Assembly (NCBI RefSeq): GCF_003114855.1
Contig: NZ_BFBB01000007.1
Span: 251,736 to 315,735 of the forward strand
Length of the DNA stretch: 64,000 nucleotides
From: Leptospira ryugenii
GTDB taxonomy: Bacteria > Spirochaetota > Leptospiria > Leptospirales > Leptospiraceae
Direction: 5' to 3'
The notes beneath the pieces are model-generated. The model worked only from the letters and a program-made list of their open reading frames with translations. It was not told where the DNA came from and ran no database searches. Shown one piece after another: positions 7,904 through 15,908 of this stretch (positions are counted from its first letter, which is position 1; every line of letters starts with the position of its first letter). Made by a program: the position numbers and the translations under genes.

Positions 7904-9745
7904 TTGTTTGCAAAAGGCAGGCAAACCATTCAGTCGTATTTCTTTTCTGGGCTTCTTTTGTTTCTCCTTTGTATTTCTATTTCGATATTGGGAGAAACAA
8001 AAACGGAAGAAACGCAAAGCCCTGAAAAGTACAAATCTCCGATGGCCACAAAGGGGATAGAACCAGAATACGCAAGGCATATGTTTGTGGAGCCTGAGCT
8101 TGCCGCAAAGGTAAACAAACAAACTTCCTTCTGGGTTAACGATGTTCTTCGTATTGGATTCTACTTACGGCCTAGACAGGAATCTCGTTATAATTTGGAT
8201 TTCAATCGCTCCAATGCTGCCTATGTGGACAGAACAATGCAGACTTCTTCCTTATTCTTACTATTTGAGCCAAATGAGTACGTAACGGGAAAGATCACCA
8301 TTCAAGATGCAAGAGTATGGGGAGGAGACTCGCCGGCAAATGTTGGTGATATTCGAGCTGTTTTTTTTAACAATACACCTAGCATAAGTAGTTCAACACA
8401 GACAAATTCCGCAGCCCTAAACACTACTGGCATTCGGGAAGCATTTGTGATGGTAAAGAAACTACCTTTGCAAATGAAAATGCAAGTGGGACGACAAATC
8501 TGGGCCTATGGCGATCAACGTATGCTAGGTGGTGCCAATTGGACAATCAATGGATTGTCCTTTGATGGGATCAGATTGATGTATGATGAATCAAATCTAA
8601 GACTACATATATTTGCAGCAAGACCATACTGGACTCAAAGTGGCGTGAACGGAGTCGTATCTGCAAATGATCCTAAAGTAAATTCGAACGCCAAAGGATC
8701 CGATACGACAATCTTCGGAACCTACAATACCATTAAACTTTTTGATGCGGTTGCATTAGATCTGTATTCAATCAACGTCGTTAGAAAATGGATACCCAAT
8801 ACATTCAATACCGCAACAGGATTGCCAAATCCTTCTCCCCATGACCCATTGGCTCTCAACCGGGCAAAACAAAACCAAGAATTGTATACTGTAGGATTTC
8901 GGCTTACCAACCGAACAAATGGTAATTTCCTCCCAAAAGACAAGGCATGGGATTGGACTTGGGAGAGTGCCTGGCAAGGTGGCTATACTGGAAGAAGAGT
9001 CCAAGAAAGATTTTTGGGTTCTTATTTGACTGGAAGTTTTCAGAACGTACTCACAGAAAGGGAAAAGTATTCAGGACAGATGCATGTTTTTCAAACGGGC
9101 TATACTTTTTTCGAAAAACTGAGATTAGGTGCGCAATGGATTTACGCCTCAGGAGATAAGAATCGAACCGATGGAAGTTCTTCGTCCTTCCAAACACTTG
9201 CAAATCCAAGGTTTTCTACCATACCCTATTTTAATAATTTTGCAGGTATATCAGAGAACATAGATACAAAAAATATCATTTCAAGAAGTATATCTGTTTC
9301 CTACCAAACGGAATCTTACGGAACATTCCAAATTTCTTATTTTCAAAATGACAAAGCAGAAAAGCAAGATGCTTGGTATGCAATCAATGGAGCTGGCAAT
9401 TCTACTGCTAATATTGGGCTAATGAATAGTTCTCCCGTTTCGCCTGACAAAGGAAGTACGGAGAACTTTGCGGACAATCCATATGCACAGCCTTATCGTC
9501 TTGGCAAAAGATTATATACAGAAGTTGACCTTACCTGGATGGGCTTGATCAATGACAATGTCTCCATTTGGATTGGAGTTGGGTATCTACGAGCAGGTGA
9601 TGCGATCGCAAATTACCGCAATTCGCCCATAGTCTTCAATCCCATTACAGGTAATTTTGATTGGAATGCAGATGCTTTCCTAGGAAGGAATACCCTTGCA
9701 AGGAATGGCTCTATGGCCTATTTCCAAGTAAATGCTGCATTTTAA
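7904..9745 (+). CDS. Outer-membrane channel of the alginate-export/porin type
   Basis: The best start is the TTG at 7904, 2 bp after the transporter stop. GGGG lies seven bases upstream, and it yields a signal peptide (GLLLFLLCISISILGETKT); upstream codons in frame lie inside the transporter gene. The roughly 613-residue product has no internal hydrophobic helix, many alternating aromatic strands and a terminal NAAF, so it is a beta-barrel. The early segment FRLGFYLRPRQESRYN-like (seen as VLRIGFYLRPRQESRYNLDF) and GRQIWAYGDQRMLGGANW are typical of the alginate-export (AlgE-like) family found in many Leptospira. The true substrate is unknown; the coupling to an SbtA-like transporter argues against alginate. 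Confidence 0.75.
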   Translation: MFAKGRQTIQSYFFSGLLLFLLCISISILGETKTEETQSPEKYKSPMATKGIEPEYARHMFVEPELAAKVNKQTSFWVNDVLRIGFYLRPRQESRYNLDFNRSNAAYVDRTMQTSSLFLLFEPNEYVTGKITIQDARVWGGDSPANVGDIRAVFFNNTPSISSSTQTNSAALNTTGIREAFVMVKKLPLQMKMQVGRQIWAYGDQRMLGGANWTINGLSFDGIRLMYDESNLRLHIFAARPYWTQSGVNGVVSANDPKVNSNAKGSDTTIFGTYNTIKLFDAVALDLYSINVVRKWIPNTFNTATGLPNPSPHDPLALNRAKQNQELYTVGFRLTNRTNGNFLPKDKAWDWTWESAWQGGYTGRRVQERFLGSYLTGSFQNVLTEREKYSGQMHVFQTGYTFFEKLRLGAQWIYASGDKNRTDGSSSSFQTLANPRFSTIPYFNNFAGISENIDTKNIISRSISVSYQTESYGTFQISYFQNDKAEKQDAWYAINGAGNSTANIGLMNSSPVSPDKGSTENFADNPYAQPYRLGKRLYTEVDLTWMGLINDNVSIWIGVGYLRAGDAIANYRNSPIVFNPITGNFDWNADAFLGRNTLARNGSMAYFQVNAAF

Positions 9746-9807
9746 AAAAAGTTCGATTTTTTTTCCCTAAGGAATTTGATAGTTTCAGATTCCCCAAGGA
9801 AAGATGA

Positions 9808-10425
9808 TTGAGCAAAGAAACGAAACAAAGACGAGTTCGCAATAGCCTTTCTCGCGAAGAGATTCGCAATGTTTCTCTCTTGATTCTCAAAGAAGAAGGC
9901 ATTGATGCTCTTTCCATGCGTCGGATAGCTCACCGTTTGGGATGCAGTGTTGCCAGTCCTTATTCATATTACGAAAGTCAGATTGATTTGGTCAAAGACC
10001 TCATTAAACACGGCGAAGACGAACTTCTGGCTATGTTAAAAGATGCTGTGCCACCTGGAGAGAATGTTTCCACCTTTGATAAGTTAGCGGGCATCGCCCG
10101 TGCTTATTTTCGATTTGCAAGTATCAACAGAGAACTTCATAAAATCATGTTTGTAACAGATTATGGAGCCTTACACAGAAAAGCCTTTCCGCAACTTCCA
10201 AAAAGTTATCGATTCTTTTTGGAAACTTTACGGGAAGGTTTTGAGACAGGCGAAATCAAATACCCGATACAAGAATACACTGCCATTGCACGGCTTATGT
10301 GGAGTTGGATGTATGGCTTGCTTGTTTTGGATATGACTGGCATGCTGCGAAAACGCAAATCAAGCGAAAATCCAATTGAAGAGGGAATTTCTTATTTCCA
10401 GAAACTCCTCTCTTCAAATCCATAA
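9808..10425 (+). CDS. TetR/AcrR-family transcriptional regulator
   Basis: Starts at TTG (9808) with AAGGA seven bases upstream; the ATG at 9804 is in another frame that stops quickly. The 205-residue protein has an N-terminal HTH (about 12-60; ALSMRRIAHRLGCSVASPYSYYESQIDLVKDLI, with Ser-Pro-Tyr in the recognition helix) and a helical ligand domain resembling the WHG-type TetR C-terminus. It lies 62 bp after the outer-membrane channel gene on the same strand and may regulate that unit. Convergent with the acyltransferase-like gene. Confidence 0.85.
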   Translation: MSKETKQRRVRNSLSREEIRNVSLLILKEEGIDALSMRRIAHRLGCSVASPYSYYESQIDLVKDLIKHGEDELLAMLKDAVPPGENVSTFDKLAGIARAYFRFASINRELHKIMFVTDYGALHRKAFPQLPKSYRFFLETLREGFETGEIKYPIQEYTAIARLMWSWMYGLLVLDMTGMLRKRKSSENPIEEGISYFQKLLSSNP

Positions 10426-10429
10426 AGCA

Positions 10430-11167
10430 TCAAACGGATGTATGTTGGTTTTCTTCCTCAATTGATGTAAAGTCTCCTACATCAACTTGCTTCCGTTCTT
10501 TAAGTCGGATCATTTCATTTCTAACAATTTCAATGACTTGGTTTGCTTCCATAGGCTCCCAGATTGGATTGCCAACAGATATTCTAGATTTTTTGTTCAT
10601 ATTGTACGAATCAATATAGAATGTCACGATAGGCAAATTGTATCGTTTGCTTAGAACTGCCATTCCTCCATGCAACTTTCGATTCTTTCTGAACCCACGA
10701 AAATAAGTCCCCTCAGGAAAGATACCTAGTGCAAGATTGCCTTTGGCAATCCGCCTACGAATCTCTTGGATGGTACTCGGATCATTTTCGTTTCGATTCA
10801 AAGGGATTAAATCCATTGACTTAACGATCCCTTTGATCAACTGCTCTTTCCGAACCTGCCCTGGACGCAATTTTTTAGCACCTTTTACACGTTTACCGGC
10901 ATCATAACTTGTCATCGCAGTCGCATATATACCATGCTGCTTCATAAAATGCCTTATCATAAAGGCATCGTAAGGCATCGAGATCAGTCTTAAAAATTTA
11001 TTTCTAGGTTTGATGTGATTAGAAACAGCTATGAATGTCTTTCCCTTTAACTCTGTTAGAATATGCTGATTTTCATACTCACAGGGACGTAATCCATACA
11101 CCAAACGCATTGGTTTTATGATCATCCACATTAAAATAAATCCGATTGTTCTACCTAAAATGTACAC
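10430..11167 (-). CDS. PlsC-like 1-acylglycerol-phosphate acyltransferase family protein with variant active site
   Basis: GTG start with AGGTGA just upstream; 245 residues. One N-terminal hydrophobic helix is followed by the acyltransferase fold with FPEGT at 150-154, which binds the acyl-acceptor phosphate, and VSNHIKPRN at 48-56. The normal catalytic box is HX4D; here it is H51-X4-N56, so the aspartate that activates the histidine is replaced by asparagine. It may therefore be a weak or altered transferase, or the acid may come from elsewhere. Family members acylate lysophosphatidate or related lipids at the inner membrane. It is divergent from the cytochrome c peroxidase gene. Confidence 0.75.
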   Translation of the reverse strand: MYILGRTIGFILMWMIIKPMRLVYGLRPCEYENQHILTELKGKTFIAVSNHIKPRNKFLRLISMPYDAFMIRHFMKQHGIYATAMTSYDAGKRVKGAKKLRPGQVRKEQLIKGIVKSMDLIPLNRNENDPSTIQEIRRRIAKGNLALGIFPEGTYFRGFRKNRKLHGGMAVLSKRYNLPIVTFYIDSYNMNKKSRISVGNPIWEPMEANQVIEIVRNEMIRLKERKQVDVGDFTSIEEENQHTSV

Positions 11168-11262
11168 GTATCACCTACTCTCTTTCTGTATGAATCCAAT
11201 AGTCCAAAGAGGTTGCAAAAAAAAACGTTACAAATTTGTTTCGATTCTCAGCTTGGAAATGG

Positions 11263-12294
11263 ATGCCTCGCTTCGTTCGGATCATTTGTCTATTTTGTGT
11301 TTTTTTGTTTCCATTATTCTGCCAAAATACAGAAAAAAACCAGGAAACAGAGCGCGATTTCGTATTCATTAGCCTTGCGACGGCTGGCTACGATATTCTA
11401 GATGAAGCCAGAGCTAAGATCGGGATTTTCCCTCGTATTCCAAAGGGAGCCGAAAACGATACCCCCTCCCAAATCCAACTGGGGTCTCGTATCTTCCAAG
11501 ATAAAACTTTATCACTGAACTCAGCACAGTCCTGTTCCACATGTCACTTGTTAAGCGGAAGAAACATAGGCACCGACGGACAATCCGTATCTAGAGGGAC
11601 CTTTGGTCAATTGGGAAGGCGAAATGTGCTTAGTATCTTAAATGTAGGCCATTTGGAAACCTTATTCTGGGACGGTCGAATGGACAGTTTGGAATCGCAA
11701 GCCCTTCTACCATTTACAGATGCCAATGAAATGGCTTTACCTTCCCAAACAGAGCTTCTGAATCGATTCAATCAAGGGAGTGCATATAGTTCAGAATTTA
11801 CAATAGCATTCCCTGAAAATCCAAACATTAACATTTCCAACATAGGGCGTGCAATCGCTGCTTTCGAAAGATCTTTGAATTCTAGAAGTCGTTTTGATGA
11901 TTTTATGGATGGCAATGTCTTTGCCCTTTCTTCCGAAGAGAAAATAGGACTCAAATTGTTTTTAAATCTGAACTGTATCTCCTGCCATTCAGGACCTATG
12001 TTAGGTGGAAAAAAATTTGCTAAATTGGATTCTGTTTATAGCTACAATGCGACAGATTTGGGTAGATTTGAAGTGACTGGGAACTCAAATGATAGATTTT
12101 TCTTTCGAACCCCTTCCTTACGCAATGTTGCCTCTACGCAACCATACTTCCATGATGGTAGTGTATCCTCTCTTTCCGAAGCAGTTCGTAGAATGAATCA
12201 CTACGAAGCACCGCGTCCGATTTCGGAACAAGAGGTACAAACGCTTGTTATATTTTTAAGATCTCTTTCTGATTCTACAAGACCGAGTCCTTAA
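11263..12294 (+). CDS. Di-haem cytochrome c peroxidase (MauG/CcpA family), probable lipoprotein
   Basis: ATG at 11263 is preferred (GGAAA just upstream) over an in-frame TTG 27 bp earlier. The roughly 343-residue product starts with a lipoprotein-like signal (ICLFCVFLFPLFCQ). Two c-type haem motifs are visible: CSTCH (about 87-91) for the high-potential or peroxidatic N-terminal haem, and CISCH (about 235-239) in the C-terminal domain. RTPSLRNVASTQPYFHDGSVSSL is the usual family signature near the C-terminus. The enzyme reduces H2O2, or oxidises a partner in the MauG manner, in the periplasm using cytochrome electrons. No cytochrome donor gene is adjacent. Confidence 0.88.
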   Translation: MPRFVRIICLFCVFLFPLFCQNTEKNQETERDFVFISLATAGYDILDEARAKIGIFPRIPKGAENDTPSQIQLGSRIFQDKTLSLNSAQSCSTCHLLSGRNIGTDGQSVSRGTFGQLGRRNVLSILNVGHLETLFWDGRMDSLESQALLPFTDANEMALPSQTELLNRFNQGSAYSSEFTIAFPENPNINISNIGRAIAAFERSLNSRSRFDDFMDGNVFALSSEEKIGLKLFLNLNCISCHSGPMLGGKKFAKLDSVYSYNATDLGRFEVTGNSNDRFFFRTPSLRNVASTQPYFHDGSVSSLSEAVRRMNHYEAPRPISEQEVQTLVIFLRSLSDSTRPSP

Positions 12295-12325
12295 TTTTTT
12301 TACTTGACTCTCTGCTTACAATTTA

Positions 12326-12436
12326 AAGATTGGTGTTAACCTTCAGGGAGGAAACAGGTGAAATTCCTGTGCTGACCCGCAACTGTATGCTGAATGATAG
12401 CCAACAAGCAATCGTTTGGTGAGCCAGATCTTCCCC
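12326..12436 (+). ncRNA. Cobalamin (B12) riboswitch aptamer
   Basis: The conserved core is present: GGAAACAGGTGAAATTCCTG (12350-12369), then GCTGACCCGCAACTGT (12371-12386) and GAGCCAGAT (12421-12429). AAGAT (12326-12330) can pair with ATCTT (12428-12432) to close the aptamer. CAGG/CCTG closes the GTGAAA-containing loop. The element lies about 200 bases before a lipoprotein gene on the same strand and 30 bases after the peroxidase stop. Such aptamers bind adenosyl- or other cobalamins and usually switch expression off. From this the downstream lipoprotein is expected to be made when B12 is scarce. Confidence 0.9.
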
Positions 12437-12510
12437 GCAAAGATGACCTCGTGGATTGGGGTCTTTGCACTATACGCCTAGTCGCGTAGGGGCCCCGAAG
12501 GAAACGGGGC
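12437..12510 (+). ncRNA. Hairpin series after the riboswitch aptamer
   Basis: Three consecutive hairpins follow the aptamer: GCAAAGA/TCTTTGC (12437-12443 with 12462-12468), TACGC/GCGTA (12473-12477 with 12484-12488) and GCCCCG/CGGGGC (12492-12497 with 12505-12510). The first is placed where many B12 riboswitches have the stem whose loop kisses the aptamer. The third has a stable 6-bp GC stem without a following U-tract, so it is not a classical terminator. They probably belong to the extended riboswitch fold. Confidence 0.55.
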
Positions 12511-12596
12511 AACCTTATGGACATTACTAGGTGAAACAGTATCCTTTCGTTCTGAAACAACATACATGCTCATCCTCGGAATTCCAGAAATGTTCC

Positions 12597-12618
12597 CCTA
12601 AATTCAATCAAATTTAGG
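12597..12618 (+). promoter_or_regulatory. Hairpin covering the ribosome-binding site (riboswitch expression platform)
   Basis: CCTAAATT (12597-12604) and AATTTAGG (12611-12618) form a perfect 8-bp stem with a 6-base loop. The ribosome-binding site TAGGAG (12615-12620), seven bases before the ATG at 12628, is largely inside the 3' arm. An AATTTA at 12320-12325, just before the aptamer, is complementary to TAAATT of the blocking arm and could release it. This suggests translational rather than transcriptional control; the antagonistic pairing is inference. Confidence 0.65.
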
Positions 12619-12627
12619 AGATTCTGA

Positions 12628-13257
12628 ATGAAAAAACCAATTCAACTCGTTTTAGCAATGTTGCTTTTAACATTTGCTATTCAATGTAGCCAAGATGACA
12701 ACAAAGTCTCAAAGTCAACAAGCGATGGAAACTTACTTCTTGCTCTTGTTCAAGCGCAAGAAGTAAATCGTCTTCTTAACCGAGAATCCTCACAAATTGA
12801 AATTAGAGGAGCTTGGAATCAGTCAAGTTGCAGCTCTGGAACATGCGGCACGACTGTTTCAGCTAAAGTTTATATAGACACTGATCTCGGCAGCCAAACC
12901 GGATTCTTCTACCAGGAAAATCCACCGACTTGTTTTACAGGTGGTGGCTGTACGACGGCGAACGGGGCACAGTTCTCCAGCTTTTTCCCAGCGAATTATT
13001 CTATTGTCGAGTATGATAATACAGCGAGAGAATTATTTTATCAAAATAGATCCTCGAAAAAGTTCGCTGCATTTGTTTGGGTCATTCAAGATGGAGAAAC
13101 ATTAATTTGTGATGTTTTCAATGCTAAGGACACTTTAGCGGAAGCAAAAACTGATCTAAGGTCAAGACAATCAGCCAATACTGTTTCCACTTCCTCTCCG
13201 AAGTCAAGAGGTTGTAATGGAAACTTTGCTTTTAACATAATTCGAAAACAAGAGTAA
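12628..13257 (+). CDS. B12-riboswitch-controlled putative lipoprotein
   Basis: A 209-residue protein with signal MKKPIQLVLAMLLLTFAIQC and predicted lipidated Cys20. The mature part is hydrophilic and contains Cys-rich stretches (SSCSSGTCGTT about 68-78; CFTGGGC about 109-115) that may form disulphides. I do not recognise the family. It is preceded by a cobalamin riboswitch and followed by a strong hairpin, so it forms a one-gene B12-controlled unit. By analogy with riboswitch-controlled transport genes it may help capture cobalamin at the outer membrane, or be a B12-independent substitute for something; neither is shown by the sequence. Confidence 0.8.
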   Translation: MKKPIQLVLAMLLLTFAIQCSQDDNKVSKSTSDGNLLLALVQAQEVNRLLNRESSQIEIRGAWNQSSCSSGTCGTTVSAKVYIDTDLGSQTGFFYQENPPTCFTGGGCTTANGAQFSSFFPANYSIVEYDNTARELFYQNRSSKKFAAFVWVIQDGETLICDVFNAKDTLAEAKTDLRSRQSANTVSTSSPKSRGCNGNFAFNIIRKQE

Positions 13258-13268
13258 ATTCAGTTTGG

Positions 13269-13299
13269 ATAGAAGTTGGTTTTTTAAACCAACTTCTAT
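13269..13299. terminator. Strong hairpin terminator after the B12-controlled lipoprotein
   Basis: A perfect 14-bp stem (arms 13269-13282 and 13286-13299, core GAAGTTGG/CCAACTTC) with a TTT loop lies 11 bases after the stop. The downstream T-run is weak on the plus strand. The rest of the interval to 13447 is AT-rich and shows no gene. Confidence 0.7.
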
Positions 13300-13447
13300 T
13301 CTAGTTATTTACGTTATAAATACTTCAATCGACGTAGTTTTTTTTCGATCGATAAAAATCATTTCCAAGTATTTTAGAAACGATTTTCCATCCATCATTA
13401 GGTAAGATTTATATGCTCTAGGAGAATAGATACAAAGGATTATGAAC

Positions 13448-14236
13448 TTATTTTTTTGCTGATATCTCTGCTAATAGAACAGTTATATTGTCCTTCCCTC
13501 CGTTTGCATTGGCAGCATCTACCAGAGCTTCTACACAATCGAAACCATTGTATTGCAAGAGAATATTCTGAATTTCCTTATTGCCGATTAAACCGTGCAA
13601 TCCGTCCGAACAGAGCAATATTTTATCCTTTGCTTGGATTTTGAACTTAAAATCAACCGGTTTTATCTGTCCTGATGGACTTAAAGCTTGGGAAACAACA
13701 TTACGTTTGGGATGTGATTCTGCTTCTTTGGGAGTGATCTTCCCCAAGCGAACCAAGTTGGAAACAAATGTTTGGTCCTCGCTCATCTGGACAAGCTCTT
13801 GGTCTCGAAGTAAATACAGCCGACTATCTCCTACTTGGGCACAGTGTGCTGATCCACCGGAAAGATAACAACAGGTAACCACTGCTCCCATTTTTGCTAA
13901 ATCATGATTGCCTTCGGCCAATCGTTTGAGATTTTGATTGGCACCTAGGAGAGCAGTTACAGGAATTTGGCTGGTTTTGCCTTCTTTGATTTCATGCCAA
14001 TGTTCGGCGATGTGAGTTGCTATACTTTGGCTTGCAACTTGTCCACCTTGTAAACCGCCCATTCCATCAATGGCAGCTAAAAATATTCCTTCTGTTCTAA
14101 AGACTTGGTCTATCCAAGATAATTTTTTTTCTGCTTGGGCGTATTCAAATAACTTACCCTTCAGAATTAAGTAGTTATCCTCATTTATGAGTCTCACCTT
14201 TCCTACATCACATTTCGAATAGATAGATACTTTCAT
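13448..14236 (-). CDS. PP2C-family serine/threonine protein phosphatase
   Basis: A 262-residue cytoplasmic phosphatase of the bacterial Stp/PrpC type. The metal-binding motifs are in order: GKVRLINEDN (about 12-21), AIDGMGG (about 55-61), CSDGLHG (about 205-211) and GGKDNITVL (about 243-251). These bind the two Mn/Mg ions that hydrolyse phospho-Ser/Thr. No kinase gene is adjacent on this strand, although a large Ser/Thr kinase lies 6 kb away. It is the only gene between the B12-controlled lipoprotein and the SDR gene. Confidence 0.92.
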   Translation of the reverse strand: MKVSIYSKCDVGKVRLINEDNYLILKGKLFEYAQAEKKLSWIDQVFRTEGIFLAAIDGMGGLQGGQVASQSIATHIAEHWHEIKEGKTSQIPVTALLGANQNLKRLAEGNHDLAKMGAVVTCCYLSGGSAHCAQVGDSRLYLLRDQELVQMSEDQTFVSNLVRLGKITPKEAESHPKRNVVSQALSPSGQIKPVDFKFKIQAKDKILLCSDGLHGLIGNKEIQNILLQYNGFDCVEALVDAANANGGKDNITVLLAEISAKK

Positions 14237-14294
14237 CTTTAACTTATTAGGCGAACTAATCCATCCTGGAATACTGATTTACATTTGCAAGGAA

Positions 14295-15059
14295 TTAAAC
14301 AGCAGTCCAACCACCATCAACGGGTAAGGCGACTCCAGTGATAAATGATGCTTCATCTGTAAGCAGAAAAATGCAAGACTTTGCTACTTCCAAAGGATTG
14401 GCCATTCGACCAATCGGATGCATCCCCTCAATTGCTTTTTTAGTTTCTTCTGGTTTTCCAAAAGCATTTAAAATAATATCGCTCATATCGGTTTCGATAA
14501 CTCCAGGACAGATTGCATTGACCCTGATTTTTTTATTAGCGTATTCTAATGCAACACTCTTTGTCAATCCGATGAGTGCATGTTTTGTGGCGGAGTAAAC
14601 TGCATTTCCTTTGTAACCGACCAAACTAGTAGCAGAGCCTATGTTTACAATTGCACCACCATTTGTCTTCATCAACTGTATCTCTTCTTTAAGGCAATAC
14701 CAAGTGCCCTTAACATTCGTGTCGATGACTGCCATTGCCATATCTTCAGGATATTTATCAATCAATGCTATGGTTCCCAATAAACCGGCGTTATTTACCG
14801 CGATGTCCAATGATCCGAAGGATTCTTTGATCTTTTGAAACATCTGTTTGATTTGCTCAGGAGAAGAGAGATCACATTGCAAAAAACATGACTTAGGAGA
14901 TACTTTTTGGATTTGTTGGACTGCTTCTTTGCCCTTCTCTTCCCTTCTCCCAGATACGATTACAGTGGCACCTTTTTCTGCGAGTTGTTTTGCGATTTCC
15001 AAACCCAAGCCAGATGTGCTACCGGTGACCAGTGCTATTTTGTTTTGAAATTGGCTCAT
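14295..15059 (-). CDS. Short-chain dehydrogenase/reductase (FabG-like)
   Basis: A 254-residue classical SDR: NAD(P)-binding GSTSGLGLEIAK (about 13-24), NNAG (about 89-92), catalytic Ser in IGSATS and Tyr-x3-Lys in YSATKHALIG (about 155-164), and a C-terminal GVALPVDGGW. The start codon directly follows the stop of the thioesterase gene upstream, so the three minus-strand genes 16355-14295 form an operon. With two acyl thioesterases in the same unit and ketosynthases on the other arm, 3-oxoacyl reduction is a natural role, but substrate specificity cannot be read from the sequence. Confidence 0.88.
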   Translation of the reverse strand: MSQFQNKIALVTGSTSGLGLEIAKQLAEKGATVIVSGRREEKGKEAVQQIQKVSPKSCFLQCDLSSPEQIKQMFQKIKESFGSLDIAVNNAGLLGTIALIDKYPEDMAMAVIDTNVKGTWYCLKEEIQLMKTNGGAIVNIGSATSLVGYKGNAVYSATKHALIGLTKSVALEYANKKIRVNAICPGVIETDMSDIILNAFGKPEETKKAIEGMHPIGRMANPLEVAKSCIFLLTDEASFITGVALPVDGGWTAV

Positions 15060-15905
15060 TCAAGTCCTCTTGCTGCGATTTAGGTTTTGCGGTGCTTCTT
15101 TCACTTTTTTATAGTATACTTTCCATAACTCTTCGGCTCTCGTAAACAAAACATTCAAGTCAGTGTACTTTCCGTAGTTCAATTCTTCGGCCAAACTTAA
15201 GAAATAGCGGATTTCATTTAGGCAAGCTTTCACGATATCCAATGATTTAAGTTTTTCTTTTCTAAATGGAGACTTTCTCGCCTTTGCAGAAGCATTTACC
15301 GCTTTGACTGCATACTTTCGCAATCCATTTGCGATAAATTCTTGTTCTTTATCTGGCAAATCATTCGCTATTGAGTACACATTTTTTAGGATCTTGAGAG
15401 TAGAAATCCAAAGTGGAAACTTTTTATAAACATCGCCAAACTTCCTCATCTCCTCGGAAGTATTTTGTATGTCCAAATCTTTGGCTTGGATCAATTGCAA
15501 AAATTCCTGTGGAATAGGTACTACGCGCCTAGCTTCATAATCAAAAAACAAAACTGAAATACGAACTCGACTAACAGAGATGTTACCATGATCTTTCGTC
15601 AAATGAAAGAAGAGCTCAAATGACTTTTCTCTTAAATTTTCGATAGTGACTCTTGCTTCTACCAAGTCACCAAAAAGCAGTTCTGACTCATAGGTAACGG
15701 TTGCGTTACTAAAAATAATACTTCGTCCATAGATATCCAAAACGGAAAAACCAAGGTATTGGAAGAATTGTAAGTGAGCCTCCAAAACCAAATCCAAAAC
15801 GGTTGCAAAGGAAACATGCAACTCCCCCCACAAGTCTGTCTTCCGAATGGGAATTTCCGTCTTAAAATGATAACGATTGGGAAGAGGGAGTTCTACTTTT
15901 GCCAT
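15060..15905 (-). CDS. Hotdog acyl-CoA thioesterase fused to an S23-type four-helix bundle
   Basis: A 281-residue protein with two parts. Residues about 12-140 are a 4HBT-type hotdog domain (IPIRKTDLWGELHVSFATVL, a long helix, then beta strands ending VSVLFFDYEARRVVPIP-like). Residues about 163-270 match the four-helix-bundle (23S rRNA intervening-sequence protein, S23) pattern: PLWISTLKILKNVYSIANDL, LRKYAVKAVNASAKAR, LDIVKACLNEIRYFLSLAEEL. The hotdog half should hydrolyse an acyl thioester. S23 proteins are small pentameric bundles of unknown function, first seen in Leptospira rRNA insertions. I know of no such fusion. It lies between a second thioesterase (3 bp upstream) and the SDR. Confidence 0.75.
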   Translation of the reverse strand: MAKVELPLPNRYHFKTEIPIRKTDLWGELHVSFATVLDLVLEAHLQFFQYLGFSVLDIYGRSIIFSNATVTYESELLFGDLVEARVTIENLREKSFELFFHLTKDHGNISVSRVRISVLFFDYEARRVVPIPQEFLQLIQAKDLDIQNTSEEMRKFGDVYKKFPLWISTLKILKNVYSIANDLPDKEQEFIANGLRKYAVKAVNASAKARKSPFRKEKLKSLDIVKACLNEIRYFLSLAEELNYGKYTDLNVLFTRAEELWKVYYKKVKEAPQNLNRSKRT

Positions 15906-15908
15906 GGA

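Noticed and set aside
8722..9004. Overlapping minus-strand open frames inside the outer-membrane channel gene
   Set aside because: They lie antisense to a well-supported gene, have no ribosome sites and no recognisable domains.
9804..9845. ATG at 9804 as the start of the TetR gene
   Set aside because: It is in another frame and stops after 13 codons; the TTG at 9808 is in the frame of the regulator.
12437..12510. Possible second riboswitch or a terminator right after the B12 aptamer
   Set aside because: The hairpins have no U-tract and no other aptamer signature; they are better read as part of the B12 element.
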